A DNA stretch of 64,000 nt from contig JARCOQ010000005.1 of assembly GCA_029207755.1 (NCBI GenBank), positions 58,973,414-59,037,413 of the forward strand. The letters are read 5' to 3'. The stretch comes from Chamaea fasciata (taxonomy: Eukaryota; Chordata; Aves; Passeriformes; Sylviidae). This document shows, piece by piece, positions 26,301-36,700 of the stretch (positions are counted from its first letter, which is position 1; every line of letters begins with the position of its first letter). The notes beneath the pieces were generated by a model that saw only the letters and a list, made by a program, of their open reading frames with translations, did no database searches and was not told the origin of the DNA. The translations under genes were made by a program, and so were the position numbers.

Positions 26301-29300
26301 GGGGAGAAGTCTGAAGGGAGATTGTCCCCCCACCTCCGCAGTACCCACACATATTTTTGGGCATTTCAGTCCAGCAACAATCCTCTCCTGAGCTGCTCAG
26401 CTGCTTACAGGTATAGGCGGTGCTATCTGTGAAATGGTCTCTCCTGCTTTGGCCCTCTTCTGTTGGTCTGTGGCTCCACACTCAGGGATCTGGGGTTCTG
26501 GGACACAGTGGACAAGCCAGGTCAGGGACTGGGAGAACCCTCTGGGAGCACTGGGTTGACCTCGTGGCAGGAACCCTTGCAGCCTGTCCAGTCACAGCCC
26601 TGAGACAGACCCCAAGGGACAGTTCCCAGATCTCATGGCAGAGGGAACACCCCTGCAGGATGGAGCACCCCTGCAGGATGGGCAATAACAAATAGCATGT
26701 TTTGCCAGGAGCCCTTTTTGTGGTAAAGGAAGCAAATATTTTCTTAGCCTAGTATTTTTCTGAGGAGAAAAAAAAAAAGCTGAAAACTCCATTTCATTTT
26801 GAAGGTCAAGATTACTGTTTCTCCAAAAGAAAACTGACATCTTCATCATCACTTTCAGCAGTTGTTTGGAAAAGAGCCGGGCAAGGAGGACAAGAGAGGC
26901 AGAGCAAGATGTGGTTGGCAGTCCCGCTCCCTCTCTGAAGCCCAGATGCGGGCAGCCCTGCCTGGGATGGGTGGGTTGGACATTCTCCACTTACCTTGGC
27001 AGGCTCCCTCAGCTGCCCCTCTGGCATGGCGACCCCATTCATGCTGGCTATCCTCTGCAGCGTGGCCAGCGCAGCCCCCATGTTTCCCGTGGACACGTTG
27101 TACCGTGCCGACTCTGGGATGAACTGGAAGCAGAGCAGGAAACCTTTCTGCACCTCTTTTGTCCTGCTCACAGCTTCACATCATGCCCAGGAGCCTGCTC
27201 AGGTCGGCCCAGGGCACTCCACGAGCTGGAGCAGCCTTTTGCCTGTACTTATCCCCAGTCATGCCCTGGGGTACCCCATGTGCCCCAGCCCCCCATTCAC
27301 CATGTTGGGGGGCTCACCCTGCCTAACAAACCCATTTGTTGGTTCAGCTCCCAGGGGCCTGCCACTGAGCCATCTGTGTCAAGTGCTTATGAAATGTGAA
27401 AGTCAAAGACACAGGTTTAACAGAAACAATCCTGAATTAATTGACATTCTAAAATGAGATGAGGCACATATTGCTTGCTCAAGCAAAAATCTTGGAAGGC
27501 ACAACAAGGCCATTTTAATAAAAAGGAAGAAGGGGTTGAAAAGTAACTCTTCACCAGCATTTGATGCTCTTTCCAAAATAAAATATTTTTAATTAAATGG
27601 TGGCTCTATTAAATGATAAAAAATTACATCTGTTTCACTCAAATATGAATTACAGACTCCTTTTTTAAAGGTATGTATACTCTGTCATTTTCCCCCCCTG
27701 GATTACAAACTTTTGCTATTCAATTTTTCTGGCAAAAATAATCAGGGAAACTAAACATCCAGGTTATATGAGTGTACACTCACAGCAACCTTACATTTGG
27801 CTGCCCAGGTAGCACCCCAGATGGACTTGTGCATTCACTCAGCTGCAGGAAGAGCTTTTACATCTATCTAGCCTCCACCAGCCACAGCTCAGCACTGCAC
27901 TGCCCATGACCACTGTAAGCAGGCATTTTCTACATCACCCTCCACAAATCAGATGGTTCTCATTTCCAAGGCTGATTTTTCTGAAACAGAAGGAAACCTT
28001 CTGAAGCTGTGGTTCACCCTGACACTCTGTGAACCCTTTGCTGAGGCTACTTTCCTAAGCCTTAGAAAATGTAAAGACTGAAGAGCATGTGCTGTGCCCA
28101 GCATTCGACTGAAGGTATTATTTTTTTTTATTTTTTTCATGCACTATCCAGCCTGTCTTCCTCTTGGTGTCTGGCCCATCATCACAATCCCTGGGTACTG
28201 CTGGCAGCCTGGACGCTGGAACCTGGGCTGCTGGAAGGCTACAGCAGACCAGTAAAGCCAGGCCCTCACCAGCAAGGTAGCATCTCCCCAGCAGCTGGTC
28301 TGCAGCCCCACCAGGACTTCAGGACCTTACCGAGCCACTCTGTGAGAGGACTAAAGAGAAGAAAGGACGACACAAGAAGAGCCCTAGGATGAAGGAGGTG
28401 GAGGGTGGTGGTGCCTGGGGAGACATCAGGGCGGTGGCAGTACAGCAGGGAGTGGGGAGTGGAGATCTTCCTACCTTGAACACCAGAATGAGGAGGATGC
28501 CAGGGATGGAGGCAATTCTGATCAACCACCGCCAGCCGATGGCTGGATTCACCACTGATGCCAGGCTAATGATTAACAAGGATCCTGCCAACCAAAACAC
28601 CTTTCCAAGGGAAAGAAAGGAGTTAGAACACATGCAAATGATTTGTTTATTTTCTTCCCTTCTCGTCCAGTTCTGTGGATAGAGGGCGAATTTTGTTAGG
28701 GAAAGCTGAGGTTCAACTGAGCCATCCTGTGGCTGTCTGAGAAGCTGGGCTTGGGTGGGAGGAAAGAGGGAAAGACAAGAGTTTGGGGAGGGACAGTGAA
28801 GGTAGTCTTAATTAGCTACAGATAAAAAACCAACAATTTGCTGTGGATACAATTGTACTAAAAGCCACTGCTTTTGTCCTTCCAGTCACTTCTCTGCTAA
28901 TGCTCATGCCCATGAATATTCCTGTTCTCTAGGTCTCTTCAGGGAAGCATCAGATTTTCAAGCTCAGAAGGCAAAACCAGGACAGATTTCTACTGCTGAA
29001 AGTTGGTGGCTTTTCAGTGGACTCAATGCCAAGCTATATCAACAGAGAATCTGGTCTCTGATATGCAAGTACATTCCTTTCTGAAGTTCGCTTGTTGCCA
29101 TTAAGAGACACATCCCTTTCCAGGGGACCACTCAAAGGAGCTCAGCCAACACAAATCACAAAAGCTGCAGCAAGTTCATGAATAGCCTGTGGATAGAAAT
29201 AACAAATTTCTGGGGAGAAATACAGGATTGTTTTTCCATAAATCTTTGTGTTTCTGATGACACTTTGGTAATGATCCTCTGGGATCAAGGAGGCTGCAGC

Positions 29301-32300
29301 AAAAAGCAAATTGTCCCTGGCACGAAGAGTTTGGTTCAGCAGCGGGATGAATTTGTGCACTCAGAGATGTCACCACTGGTCATCTGCACATGCAGCAACT
29401 GCCCACTGCAGAAGTCTGCAGTCAGCAATGACCCAGCAAGTGGGCACAACCCTCCCAGCATGTGTCAGGCCAAATTTGGGACTATCTGTGCTAACCTGCT
29501 CCTGTGCAAAGCCCCTGGCAGAACCTGAGCAGGGAGAGGAGCAGATTAGGACCTGGGAGTCACTGCAGAAACTACTTGTTATCTCTGGGGATCCAAAGAG
29601 GGGGAGAGGGGATACACCTCATCTTGGAGTGGGCTGGGAATGCCACTAGCTCCAGTGCCTGCCAGTCCATCAGCACTGGTCCCATTAGACCAGGTAGCCC
29701 CATTGTCAATAAGATAACCAAGAGACTGGGTGTCAGCCATCACACAAAGTCCCTACACAACGTTTGGAGCATGAAATGATTTGAGAAGATGTTGCCTCTC
29801 TCCTGTGTATATCTTTAATAACACAGATGTCACACTCTGAGGCGCAGGAGGCAGCAGACACTCGCTCAGACCCAGAAAAGTGTCATTAGTCTGGGAGAAG
29901 TGCTGATGTGCTGGAGACTTGGCTTCCAAACTGCAGTGGGACAGATCTTCTGGGACTCAGAACTAGAAGAAACAGCGAAGTGCTCACTTTTACCTGAGAC
30001 AAGGGCAACATGTATCCCCGGTATTTGGTGGGCAAAAATTCTGTTTTTATGATAAGTCTAGACAAAAAAGAAAAAAAAAATGGCAGAAATAGAGCTGCAA
30101 TGAGAATTTCCATACAAATCAAGCAACAGTTCAGCTCAAGTGAAAGAGTGAATACCTCCCTGCTCCAACTTGAGCACCTACAGACAAGGAATCCCTGTCC
30201 AGTATGCCTCCCACTCCAGCACCAAATTACATACAAGAGAAACACAAGGCACAAATCCTTTCCAGCCCATGGCTGTGGGATACAAGCAGGTAAACACCGC
30301 AGTCTATTCATCAGGAAATCTATGGGAAGGTCCCGTGGGGTGACTGGGGTGTCAGCACTGGCATAGATATGTTTATAGAAATGAACATTTAAGTAAAGGG
30401 AATTTTTCCATGAAATAAAGAAAACTCTGTTTCACTTTTTAAACGGTTGGAGTGCCCTTGGGGCAGGGGGCTTGTCGCACAGGCATCTCTCAAGGTCCCC
30501 AGTGTGAATTGTGTTTCCTTAGCTGGACAGAGAGAGAGGAGGGAAGAGACCCTCAGTGGCTTCTGCTGTCTCAGCCAGTGAAGTGTTTTATAAAATGTTC
30601 AATTTCCTTCCATCCTCTCATAAAGCTCATGAGCAGCCTCCATGACCAGGAAATGGGGGCCCTCTGTGAGGGAGGCAGTGCCAGCAGGTCAGCAGATGCA
30701 TGACTCAGGCGCAGGTGCCTTCTCCTCCCGACAGCACCTCTCTCCCCCAGGTCCTCTCCTTCAGCAAAGGGCTTTTGGGTTCACGTGACCAGTTTGGGGC
30801 TTTCCTTTTTGGGCAGGAACCAGGCTTTGAGGAACCAATGGAAGGCAATGAAATGTTTAATTTCTTTCCATAAGAGAGTCAACAACAACATAAATATTTT
30901 TCCAGGCCCCTAGTGAAGTGGTTGTTAATATTGTGGATTTTTCCTCCCCAATCCTCCTTTCTGCCTCAACAAGACAAAAATTTCAGTGGGTATGTTTTAT
31001 GTAATTCAAAAAGAATTTTCTACTGAAGCAGAATTGTTGTGACTTTTTCCTTTTTTTAAAGAAGAAGCAGCCTTTACTCATCTGTTACCTGTCTAATTGT
31101 TTTTATATGTACTTAATAATCCTTTTGTCACCAGTTTGATGTAAACCAGCTGTGCCCTCTATTCCAGGCCTCAGGAGCCCTTGGGAACTGCAAATTAGGT
31201 CAATTGACCGGGATTTAGTGAAATTACAGGATGGCTTTTTGTTTCGAGGCGATGTGGGAATTTGGCCACCCTTCCCCTTCCAGCCCCTCCTCTGCCTTCT
31301 CTGGGCAGGCACAGCCTTACCCTTGCGCGTGGCCTGACACGCCACCTCCTACCATGGCCCGCAGGAACACAAACCAGATGTAGGACGGGGCAAACGAGGT
31401 CAGCAGGGAGAAATAGGCTGCCCAGAGGAAGGAGAGCAGCAGGATCTGCAAAAGGGCAAGAATTAGGGTCGTTATAGCACAGGCTCAGCTGGGCGTGTGG
31501 CTCCTGTGGAGCGCAGGAAAAAGACGTGCAGCCCCCGGCTGTCACTCACCTTCCAGCGGCCGTACCTGTCGGCCAGAAGCCCGAGCACTATGCTGAACAC
31601 CATGTAGCCAAAAAACACCATCTGAGGGGAATTGAAACACAGCTGTGGAGGGCCCATTCCCAGCTATGTGGGGCAGCTCTGCTCTTTGAGCTGAGCTGTG
31701 GGTGAGCTGTGTGTTCTCAGGGCAGCAGGATGAACTGCAGTGCCCAGAACCGCAAGCCAGCGGCTTTTGGGGGATGGATTCCTTTGTGTAGGCACTCACT
31801 GCTGCAGACCTCAAAGCTGGGGGTAGATGGCAAGGTTTTCAAAATAAGAATATGGAAGTGGGGATTTTCTTTGGCTTTGGCATTACTTTCTCTGGGCATG
31901 GTCATCTGCTCTCATCAGCTTCATTTTTGATGTCTACCGTTGTGGCACTGTTCTTGCCCCTGTAAGGAGGCCCTAAGAATTTGTTTGGTTTGCTGGGAAA
32001 TGTGCTTTCCAAAACCCATGGAAATGTGGTGGTGCCCATGGCTATGATCACATGGTGGATGACCTGTCTGGGGGGAACATGAGTTACTCACTGTTGTCAC
32101 TAAAGCCACCTGCCAGTCTTGGAGCTGCCACTCACATCGGATAAGAGGGGTCACGACAGCTATCAGCATGGTCTCCATGGCTTCAGCCACCTTTGGGAAC
32201 AAGTGTGTGTGTGAGCAAGAAGCCCACAGGGAAAAGTCTCTCAGTTCTACAAGGCCTGCAGCCATGGCAGTTCCACCATGTCAAAACAGTCCTATGAAGC

Positions 32301-33873
32301 CATGGTGCCTCCAAAGTGGTCTGAGCCCTGTGCCTGACCTGGAAGATCTTTGTGACAGGGAGTGGAGGAGAGAAAGGTGCACCTGGAAAGCAGGTACAGG
32401 TACACTGTGTATCTGGGAAGTTTGGAAAGAATCATCCTTGGCAGAGAAGACTCATAGCCTGGTGTTAGTGGAAGATCTTCAACTATCTCTGGAGACCAAG
32501 CTGCTTGGTTGGGTACCCAGCTGTGGATTCAGGCATCTAACATGAACTCTCAAAACTGTTTTTAGTTAAAAACATCATTGCTCCATTGGCTGTTTGCCCC
32601 AGCAGCTGGCTTCAGTTAGGAATGATATAACTTTACACAGAGCCTCAGACTTTTTCACCTCAGCTGCAGCAATCTTCATGGATAGACCCTCATTACATCT
32701 TTACTCCAGCCTGGCCTCCAGCTTTTGCCCAAATTCCCAAAAGAGATACACAGTTAGCCCAAGACCAAGGAAATTTTTCAGGTAGCCAGGGGAGAGAAAA
32801 TACCAGGCCTTCTGAGACAGACTGCACAGGATTTGGGTGCCGTGGGAATGACATGAAAAATTCCATTGTGAGGCTGAACCAAACCTTCAGGCACTAACTG
32901 AAGACATGCCCTGACAGTGCTCCAGAACGGGGGCCAAACCATGATGCTCCGGGCCAACCTGCTCAGCTTTGCCCTGAAATAGGTCTGATATCAATGGTGC
33001 CAAAATCTGCTTTCATCAATGATGAAAATAGCAGAATTCCTACTTGAGAAAGTGTGTAATGGAAAAAATAGGGAAAAAAATGGGCTGCAGCAGTGCTTAT
33101 GGTTGTTATTGCATGGTAATGAGAAAAATAAGAAAGCTTTTTTCAGGCCAGCACAGATGGCTGCAGATACCTACCCCAGTGCTGCCCATAATCAGGAAAA
33201 GCATGATGTGGAACCTCCCAAACCCAATGGTTTCCACAGCTTCTTCCACTGTAAATGTCTTCTGCCCTAAACATGAAAAGAAAAATGAGACACAAAAACT
33301 GTCAGCAGTCAGATTTTACCTCCTCTTCATAAAAAAAATAGTTTTCATGCTACTGTGGGACTACACCAGGAAAAAGCCTGGGAACATCCAGCAGTTGTAT
33401 GTCCACTGACCAGCCCCCTGGATGTCCTGGTGGCACAACGGGGTTGCTGAAACAGCAAACAGTGCAAATTGAGGAAAGATAGCCTTGTACAATTCAAAAT
33501 GCTTTTGAAACAGAGTGAAATTTAAAAAATTATCCCAAGTAAATTAATCTTCAAATTACCAATATAATAAAATGTTTACACAAAGAAGTGGCCTGAGAAA
33601 AGCCAAGATAGCCAGCTCTTCCTACTGCCATAGGCAGCAGTCACCAGTCTGGTAGGTGTGGTGAGAAGGGAGTGTAGGATGCTGATGTTGTAGCTCCACG
33701 TACAGAGGTTTTAAGTAGCTGGAGTGGCACAGCTGAGGACCCTCCCGCTACCCTAGCTAAACAAGGACCCAAATTTCTAGTCCTGTCAATACAAACCCAC
33801 CTTCTGCTTTTCTCTCTGCATGGATTTCCTCCAAGCCAATAGCATTTTCTGCATCTTTTGGTGCAGTGGCCAT
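17272..33873 (-). CDS. SVOPL: SVOPL, SVOP-like MFS transporter (14 coding exons)
   Basis: This encodes a synaptic-vesicle-2-related-like transporter of the major facilitator superfamily; the substrate is unknown for the family. Fourteen exons join in phase to 485 codons, against about 492 residues in human. Motifs in order: acidic start [27 protein letters not shown] before helix 1; [11 protein letters not shown], the MFS motif A between helices 2 and 3 (residues 102-112); [15 protein letters not shown] (157-171); [14 protein letters not shown] in helix 6; [14 protein letters not shown], the sugar-transporter-like PESxR signature opening the central loop (218-231); a long Cys-containing loop before helix 8; [15 protein letters not shown]; and the C-terminal [10 protein letters not shown]. 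The start has a good context (GAGATGG). The last few codons are unresolved: human ends about three residues after GRALQ, from a tiny terminal exon not found here. It lies 6.6 kb from ATP6V0A4 in the same orientation, as in human. Confidence 0.95.
17739..17828 (-). CDS. SVOPL: SVOPL coding exon 13
   Basis: 30 codons in phase 0, residues 418-447, acceptor GTTTTAG, donor GTAAGA. It reads [20 protein letters not shown] then [10 protein letters not shown], the highly conserved helix 11 entry. It is separated from exon 12 by 4.2 kb because of the retroviral insertion. Confidence 0.95.
18280..18420 (+). repeat. Tandem ~42-base repeat, CpG-rich
   Basis: Three imperfect units begin at 18280, 18323 and 18365, each of the form GCTACGCACTTTGCTT then CGAAAGAAAT. 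A partial fourth (CTTTGCTTATTTGGT) follows, with an isolated related piece at about 18131. The block lies in the inner 5' part of the retroviral remnant. Confidence 0.8.
18667..18704. repeat. G17-A21 homopolymer pair
   Basis: Seventeen G are followed directly by twenty-one A. Such junctions are error-prone in sequencing and may mark collapsed or miscalled sequence inside the retroviral remnant. Confidence 0.9.
19454..19500. repeat. 24-base tandem duplication
   Basis: GGTCACTTGTGTCTTCTTCA occurs at 19454 and again at 19478, giving a near-perfect tandem pair with a 24-base period inside the retroviral remnant. Confidence 0.85.
20465..20575 (+). pseudogene. Retroviral reverse-transcriptase fragment (YTDD box)
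   Basis: A short open plus-strand frame holds Y-T-D-D flanked by hydrophobic residues, the polymerase active-site box of retroviral reverse transcriptase. It runs about 30 codons after the box, then hits TAA. Flanking frames are broken on both sides, so it cannot encode an enzyme. Confidence 0.65.
20937..21009. repeat. 37-base tandem duplication
   Basis: Two copies with a 37-base period (starts 20937 and 20974) share GTAGGTATAAGGATTTT and diverge at a few positions. It lies just upstream of the polypurine tract of the retroviral remnant. Confidence 0.85.
21183..21471 (+). repeat. 3' LTR of the retroviral remnant
   Basis: It begins TGTAGGCACC right after a purine tract and ends near TTCGATCA. 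It has a TATA box (TATAAAA, 21367-21373) about 100 bases from the end, followed by a U5-like, T-rich stretch. No second copy was seen in the window, so identity-based dating is impossible here. Confidence 0.7.
22061..22142 (-). CDS. SVOPL: SVOPL coding exon 12
   Basis: One base plus 27 codons, residues 390-417, acceptor TCCCTCTAG, donor GTGGGT. It encodes helix 10 ([20 protein letters not shown]) and YIYTAE. Confidence 0.95.
22546..22657 (-). CDS. SVOPL: SVOPL coding exon 11
   Basis: 112 bases, residues 353-390, acceptor TATTTCCAG, donor GTACTC. It encodes [19 protein letters not shown] and helix 9 ([15 protein letters not shown]). Confidence 0.95.
23201..23403 (-). CDS. SVOPL: SVOPL coding exon 10
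   Basis: 203 bases, residues 285-353, acceptor CCCCACAG, donor GTAACC. It encodes helix 7 ([19 protein letters not shown]), the extended loop DLVCGS...[15 protein letters not shown] and helix 8 start ([10 protein letters not shown]). The loop has several Cys and is the least conserved part of the protein. Confidence 0.95.
23654..24270 (+). repeat. Avian ERVL-type solo LTR
   Basis: It starts TGTATTGGGTTTGCATGGCC and carries blocks I recognise from a very common bird ERVL-type LTR (GGAAGCTTCC, GGAGGTGCTCCAGG, GTGGATGCCTGAAGGAGGCT). Near its end are about three copies of a ~45-base internal repeat of the form GACCCACATTGGAGCA (24131-24240). No internal retroviral genes are attached, so it is a solo LTR. 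The right end is diverged and its position approximate. Confidence 0.75.
24575..24690. repeat. A/C-rich low-complexity block
   Basis: Runs such as AAAACAAACAAACC and CCAAACCAAAACAAAAAAAC form simple A-rich sequence without a clear unit. Confidence 0.7.
25324..25397 (-). CDS. SVOPL: SVOPL coding exon 9
   Basis: 24 codons plus two bases, residues 261-285, acceptor GATTTTCAG, donor GTAATT. It reads [20 protein letters not shown] then IWII; the split Trp codon completes in exon 10. It is short and easily missed, but similarity and phase on both sides make it firm. Confidence 0.93.
25398..26994 (-). other. SVOPL: SVOPL intron 8
   Basis: No coding block or classifiable repeat was recognised. A short tandem pair of GCACCCCTGCAGGATGG-like units lies at about 26645-26682. 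Confidence 0.6.
26995..27123 (-). CDS. SVOPL: SVOPL coding exon 8 (PESAR loop)
   Basis: 43 codons in phase 0, residues 218-260, acceptor GCTTCCAG, donor GTAAGT. It encodes the central cytosolic loop beginning [14 protein letters not shown], followed by a helical segment ([13 protein letters not shown]). Confidence 0.95.
27124..28474 (-). other. SVOPL: SVOPL intron 7
   Basis: AT-rich in its first half (27540-27740). Nothing coding or repetitive was recognised. Confidence 0.55.
28475..28600 (-). CDS. SVOPL: SVOPL coding exon 7
   Basis: 42 codons in phase 0, residues 176-217, acceptor TTGGAAAG, donor GTAGGA. It encodes helix 5 ([17 protein letters not shown]) and helix 6 ([20 protein letters not shown]). 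Confidence 0.95.
28601..31320 (-). other. SVOPL: SVOPL introns 6 and 5 (around exon 6)
   Basis: Apart from exon 6 (29994-30057), no coding block was recognised. Open frames of 100-140 codons on either strand here have no family resemblance and lack splice support. Confidence 0.55.
29994..30057 (-). CDS. SVOPL: SVOPL coding exon 6
   Basis: One base plus 21 codons, residues 154-175, acceptor TTGTCTAG, donor GTAAAA. It encodes [20 protein letters not shown], the conserved segment linking helices 4 and 5. Confidence 0.95.
31321..31445 (-). CDS. SVOPL: SVOPL coding exon 5
   Basis: 41 codons plus two bases, residues 113-154, acceptor TTTTGCAG, donor GTAAGG. It encodes helices 3 and 4 ([20 protein letters not shown], then [20 protein letters not shown]). 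Confidence 0.95.
31550..31621 (-). CDS. SVOPL: SVOPL coding exon 4 (MFS motif A)
   Basis: 24 codons in phase 0, residues 89-112, acceptor CCCCTCAG, donor GTGAGT. It encodes helix 2 ([14 protein letters not shown]) and the loop 2-3 signature [10 protein letters not shown], whose Asp and Arg are the usual gating residues of MFS carriers. Confidence 0.95.
32092..32190 (-). CDS. SVOPL: SVOPL coding exon 3
   Basis: 33 codons in phase 0, residues 56-88, acceptor CCCAAAG, donor GTGAGT. It encodes [20 protein letters not shown] and the first extracellular loop [13 protein letters not shown]. Confidence 0.95.
32191..33174 (-). other. SVOPL: SVOPL intron 2
   Basis: A 125-codon plus-strand open frame at 32168-32545 overlaps exon 3 in antisense and has no family resemblance. 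No repeat was recognised. Confidence 0.5.
33175..33266 (-). CDS. SVOPL: SVOPL coding exon 2
   Basis: The acceptor is TGTTTAG and the donor GTAGGT. It encodes residues 25-55, with [18 protein letters not shown] leading into helix 1 (LFLIMGSTG). Near-identical to the mammalian family sequence. Confidence 0.95.
33267..33800 (-). other. SVOPL: SVOPL intron 1
   Basis: Non-coding; nothing recognised. Confidence 0.55.
33801..33873 (-). CDS. SVOPL: SVOPL coding exon 1
   Basis: ATG at 33871-33873 with G at -3 and +4; 24 codons plus one base, donor GTGGGT. It encodes the cytosolic N-terminus ([20 protein letters not shown]). The N-terminus is variable between species, so the call rests on the MAT start, the phase fit with exon 2 and the position. 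Confidence 0.85.
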
Positions 33874-36361
33874 CTCAGCTCCTGCTGGGATCCACTGTCA
33901 CTGTGGGCAAGGCTAGGATTTGCCTGTGAAACCTCACAACAGTCACAAAGTTACCTGAGCAAGAGAACAGCAAGGCAGTTTCTCACACTGGAGTGGAAAT
34001 ATTCAGATACAGTCAAATATGAATTTGTTTCATGCAGCTACTGGAAGGTATCCGTTCCCATTAGGGTTTTGGTAAAAAACACATAGAAACATCACAGGGT
34101 AGGTTAGTTGAACTGAGAGACATCAGTCATCACATCACACTGGTTGTTTTTATGCAAAGTCTAGGGACTGCCTTAGAGAAGACTGGAGACCTGCCAAGAT
34201 GAGAGAAGTGACAACTTCCCCAGCACAGAGGTCAGTGAAATACAGTGCCAGTCTAAAAGATGCTGCATCTCCAGGAGCCAGGACATGATACAATCAGTAG
34301 TTGTTGCCCCTGTTGGAGGCTCCCAGTGGAGCTGGGTTTGAGTGGGCAGTAGAGGTGCTGCACTCTGCAATTGCACAGCCTGGTGGGAGCCCCCACTGAG
34401 GCAGAGCCAGGTGACCCAGCCAGCTCCCTAACGCCAGGATATTGGGGGTGGCTGGGGTAGCACTGAGCTCCTCACCCAAGAAGGACAGGGCTTCCTGCTG
34501 CAAACCAGCCCCTCTGCCTCATCCCTTGCCATGCTAATCCCCATCCTCTTAGGCCATCCATAAACACAGCCATGCATCCTGGATTGCAACTGGAAGATGA
34601 ATTCCTCTGCCAGTCTTTCTGGCTTTCAGCACCAGATCTTTTGGCCTCATCACTGCTGCTTTTCCTCATCAGAGAAAACTCATTTTAATCCCAGGGCAGG
34701 GATTAAGCACACTGATTGCTTAAACCCACAAGCTTTCCTGCTACGTGCATGCTCAGGCACTGTGGAGGGGGGCTCAACACATCTGCACTTTGCTGACACC
34801 CTCTTCTTTGATTACCTCCCTTCAGGAGTGCTGGGCTTAGCCCACGCTGTGTTCACAGCCAACCAGCAGAGACTGGGGAGCCTACAGAAGGGCGAGAGCT
34901 GGAGGGAGTTAATGGCTGAGAGCATCTAATGAAAAATACAAAATTCCATTTGAGATAGAGGGCAGCGTGAACACAGAAAGCATGGAATTACAGTACTCCA
35001 GGATGGATACCTTGCTCCTGTACTGAGGTACAGTTAGAAGGAGGTCGTTAAGGACTAATGGCAGATTAGTCAGTCGGGTCACATACACTGACCTTGCTGT
35101 CAGAGATCATTACAATCCGCCCAAGAAGATGCAAAGGATATTGGTTACATCTGTCTCTCAGCAATTGCTGTCTGAGGCAGCAATAGCTGCCAGCAGCATG
35201 CAGTGCAACCAGCTGATTATGATGGCCAACAGCTAGGGACTATTTTCGAGTGGAACTGGCTCAACAGAAACCAAACAAGGTGCCTGGAAGAGCCCACAGG
35301 AAGAAGTAAAGATTTACTGTGTGTCTGAATCTCCAAAGGCTTTGCAATAGCAAAATTTGGGCACCTATTTTTCTCTTTTTCTGTTTCTTTATGACTGGGG
35401 ACCTGCAAACACATTCTGCCTTAAGCTGCCACATCACACCTCTGTCAGGTTAAACAGACACTCTCCTCCAAAACATCTGTAGTAGGCTCAGCCCATGGTG
35501 CTGGCAGGACATGCTTCAAGCCCTGGGCTTTTGCCCACCCATCCTGATGCTGGGATACCCTGCTACTGTTTGCTGAGGGATGTTGGAGCATTTCACTGGT
35601 ACCCCCTTCTGGGCTACATGCCTTCCTTCTGGAAGTGCCACAACTCTTCCACAAAAGGGGAGGGAACCCTGATCCCTGGTGCTGCTGTGCAGAAATTGCA
35701 GCAAGAATCAGGTGCTCAAGCAGAAGGCTGCAGTGCCACCTCCAGCACCCCACAGTAGCCAGACACCCTCAGAGGCAGCAGGATGGTGGATAGTACCTAA
35801 TGTGAGAGCCCCATTAGTCTCAAATAGCAGCTGGTAAGCAGGTGGGATACACTCTCCAGCACCTCAAATTACACCAGAAATCTATGCAGGCACAGTCAAC
35901 CTAACAGTCCCTACCAAACCTGTGTTTTGCTCATCCCAAAACTTTGCAGCCCTGTTTGCCTTGATGGAGCAGCTAGTGTCTATCTTCAGGATGTCACAAA
36001 TTTCCCTCTACTTGTAAATCCAACTAAATGCCAATTACATGAGCCAAAAGAACAGCAGTGACAAAGCTGCTGCTGGCAGGGAAAATAAAAATCCTCCAAC
36101 TGTAGGGAACAACCAAGAGTACAGTGAAACTGCTGCTGGGACCAAATGGAATGATGTCGTGACCCCCACCAGAGGGCTGTGGGGCACAAAGGCACATGCA
36201 GTGCTGCTTGGGCCAGTGCCCAGTGACACCACCTGGGAACTTTGTCAATTAGGTCAGAGACTTTCTCTGGCTGAGAATTTTCCACCCAGGTGAGAGTGGG
36301 GGTATCTGATCATACAAATGATCAGATGCCTCCAATATTAAGTACGATTTTACTAAATATC

Positions 36362-36377
36362 TTTTTTTTTTTTTTTT
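36362..36377. repeat. T16 homopolymer
   Basis: An uninterrupted run of 16 T, just beside the candidate SVOPL 5' exon donor. On the minus strand it is a poly(A) tract. Confidence 0.9.
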
Positions 36378-36400
36378 AATTTGGTGAAGCTTTCTTACCT

Positions 36401-36700
36401 CTGTGGTGTCTCAGGCTCAGAGGAGAAGACCTTTTCTCTTTTCTGTTTCTCCTCTGCTGTTTACTTTTGACAGTGTTGGTGGTGCTTGGTGTTTGTTCGG
36501 GATCCAGCTCCCGGGGGTCAGGTTTCCTCCTCGCTGGGCACAGGCAGGTCTCTCTCCGCCCACCTCCACTCCCCAGAGGCAGGTGTTGCAGGCAGGGTGC
36601 CCAAGTGCTGAGCTCTGCTTGTCTCATGGCATCTGCAGCTCCTTCACAGGCACTGCCCACCAGGGGTGTTTGTGCTCACCCATCCCTTCTTGTGAGGATG
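36401..36700 (-). promoter_or_regulatory. SVOPL: Candidate SVOPL 5' non-coding exon / promoter
   Basis: On the minus strand a strong donor (AGAG|GTAAGAAA) begins at 36400, ending a locally GC-richer block with a GC-box-like GGGCGG sequence near 36555. Upstream of the SVOPL ATG there are acceptor-like sites (for example GATCCCAG), so a spliced 5' UTR from here to exon 1 is plausible. There is no transcript evidence, and the right border is arbitrary. Confidence 0.3.

Noticed and set aside
26866..27457. Two long plus-strand frames (153 and 177 codons)
   Set aside because: Both are antisense to SVOPL exon 8, overlap each other, and show no similarity to known proteins.
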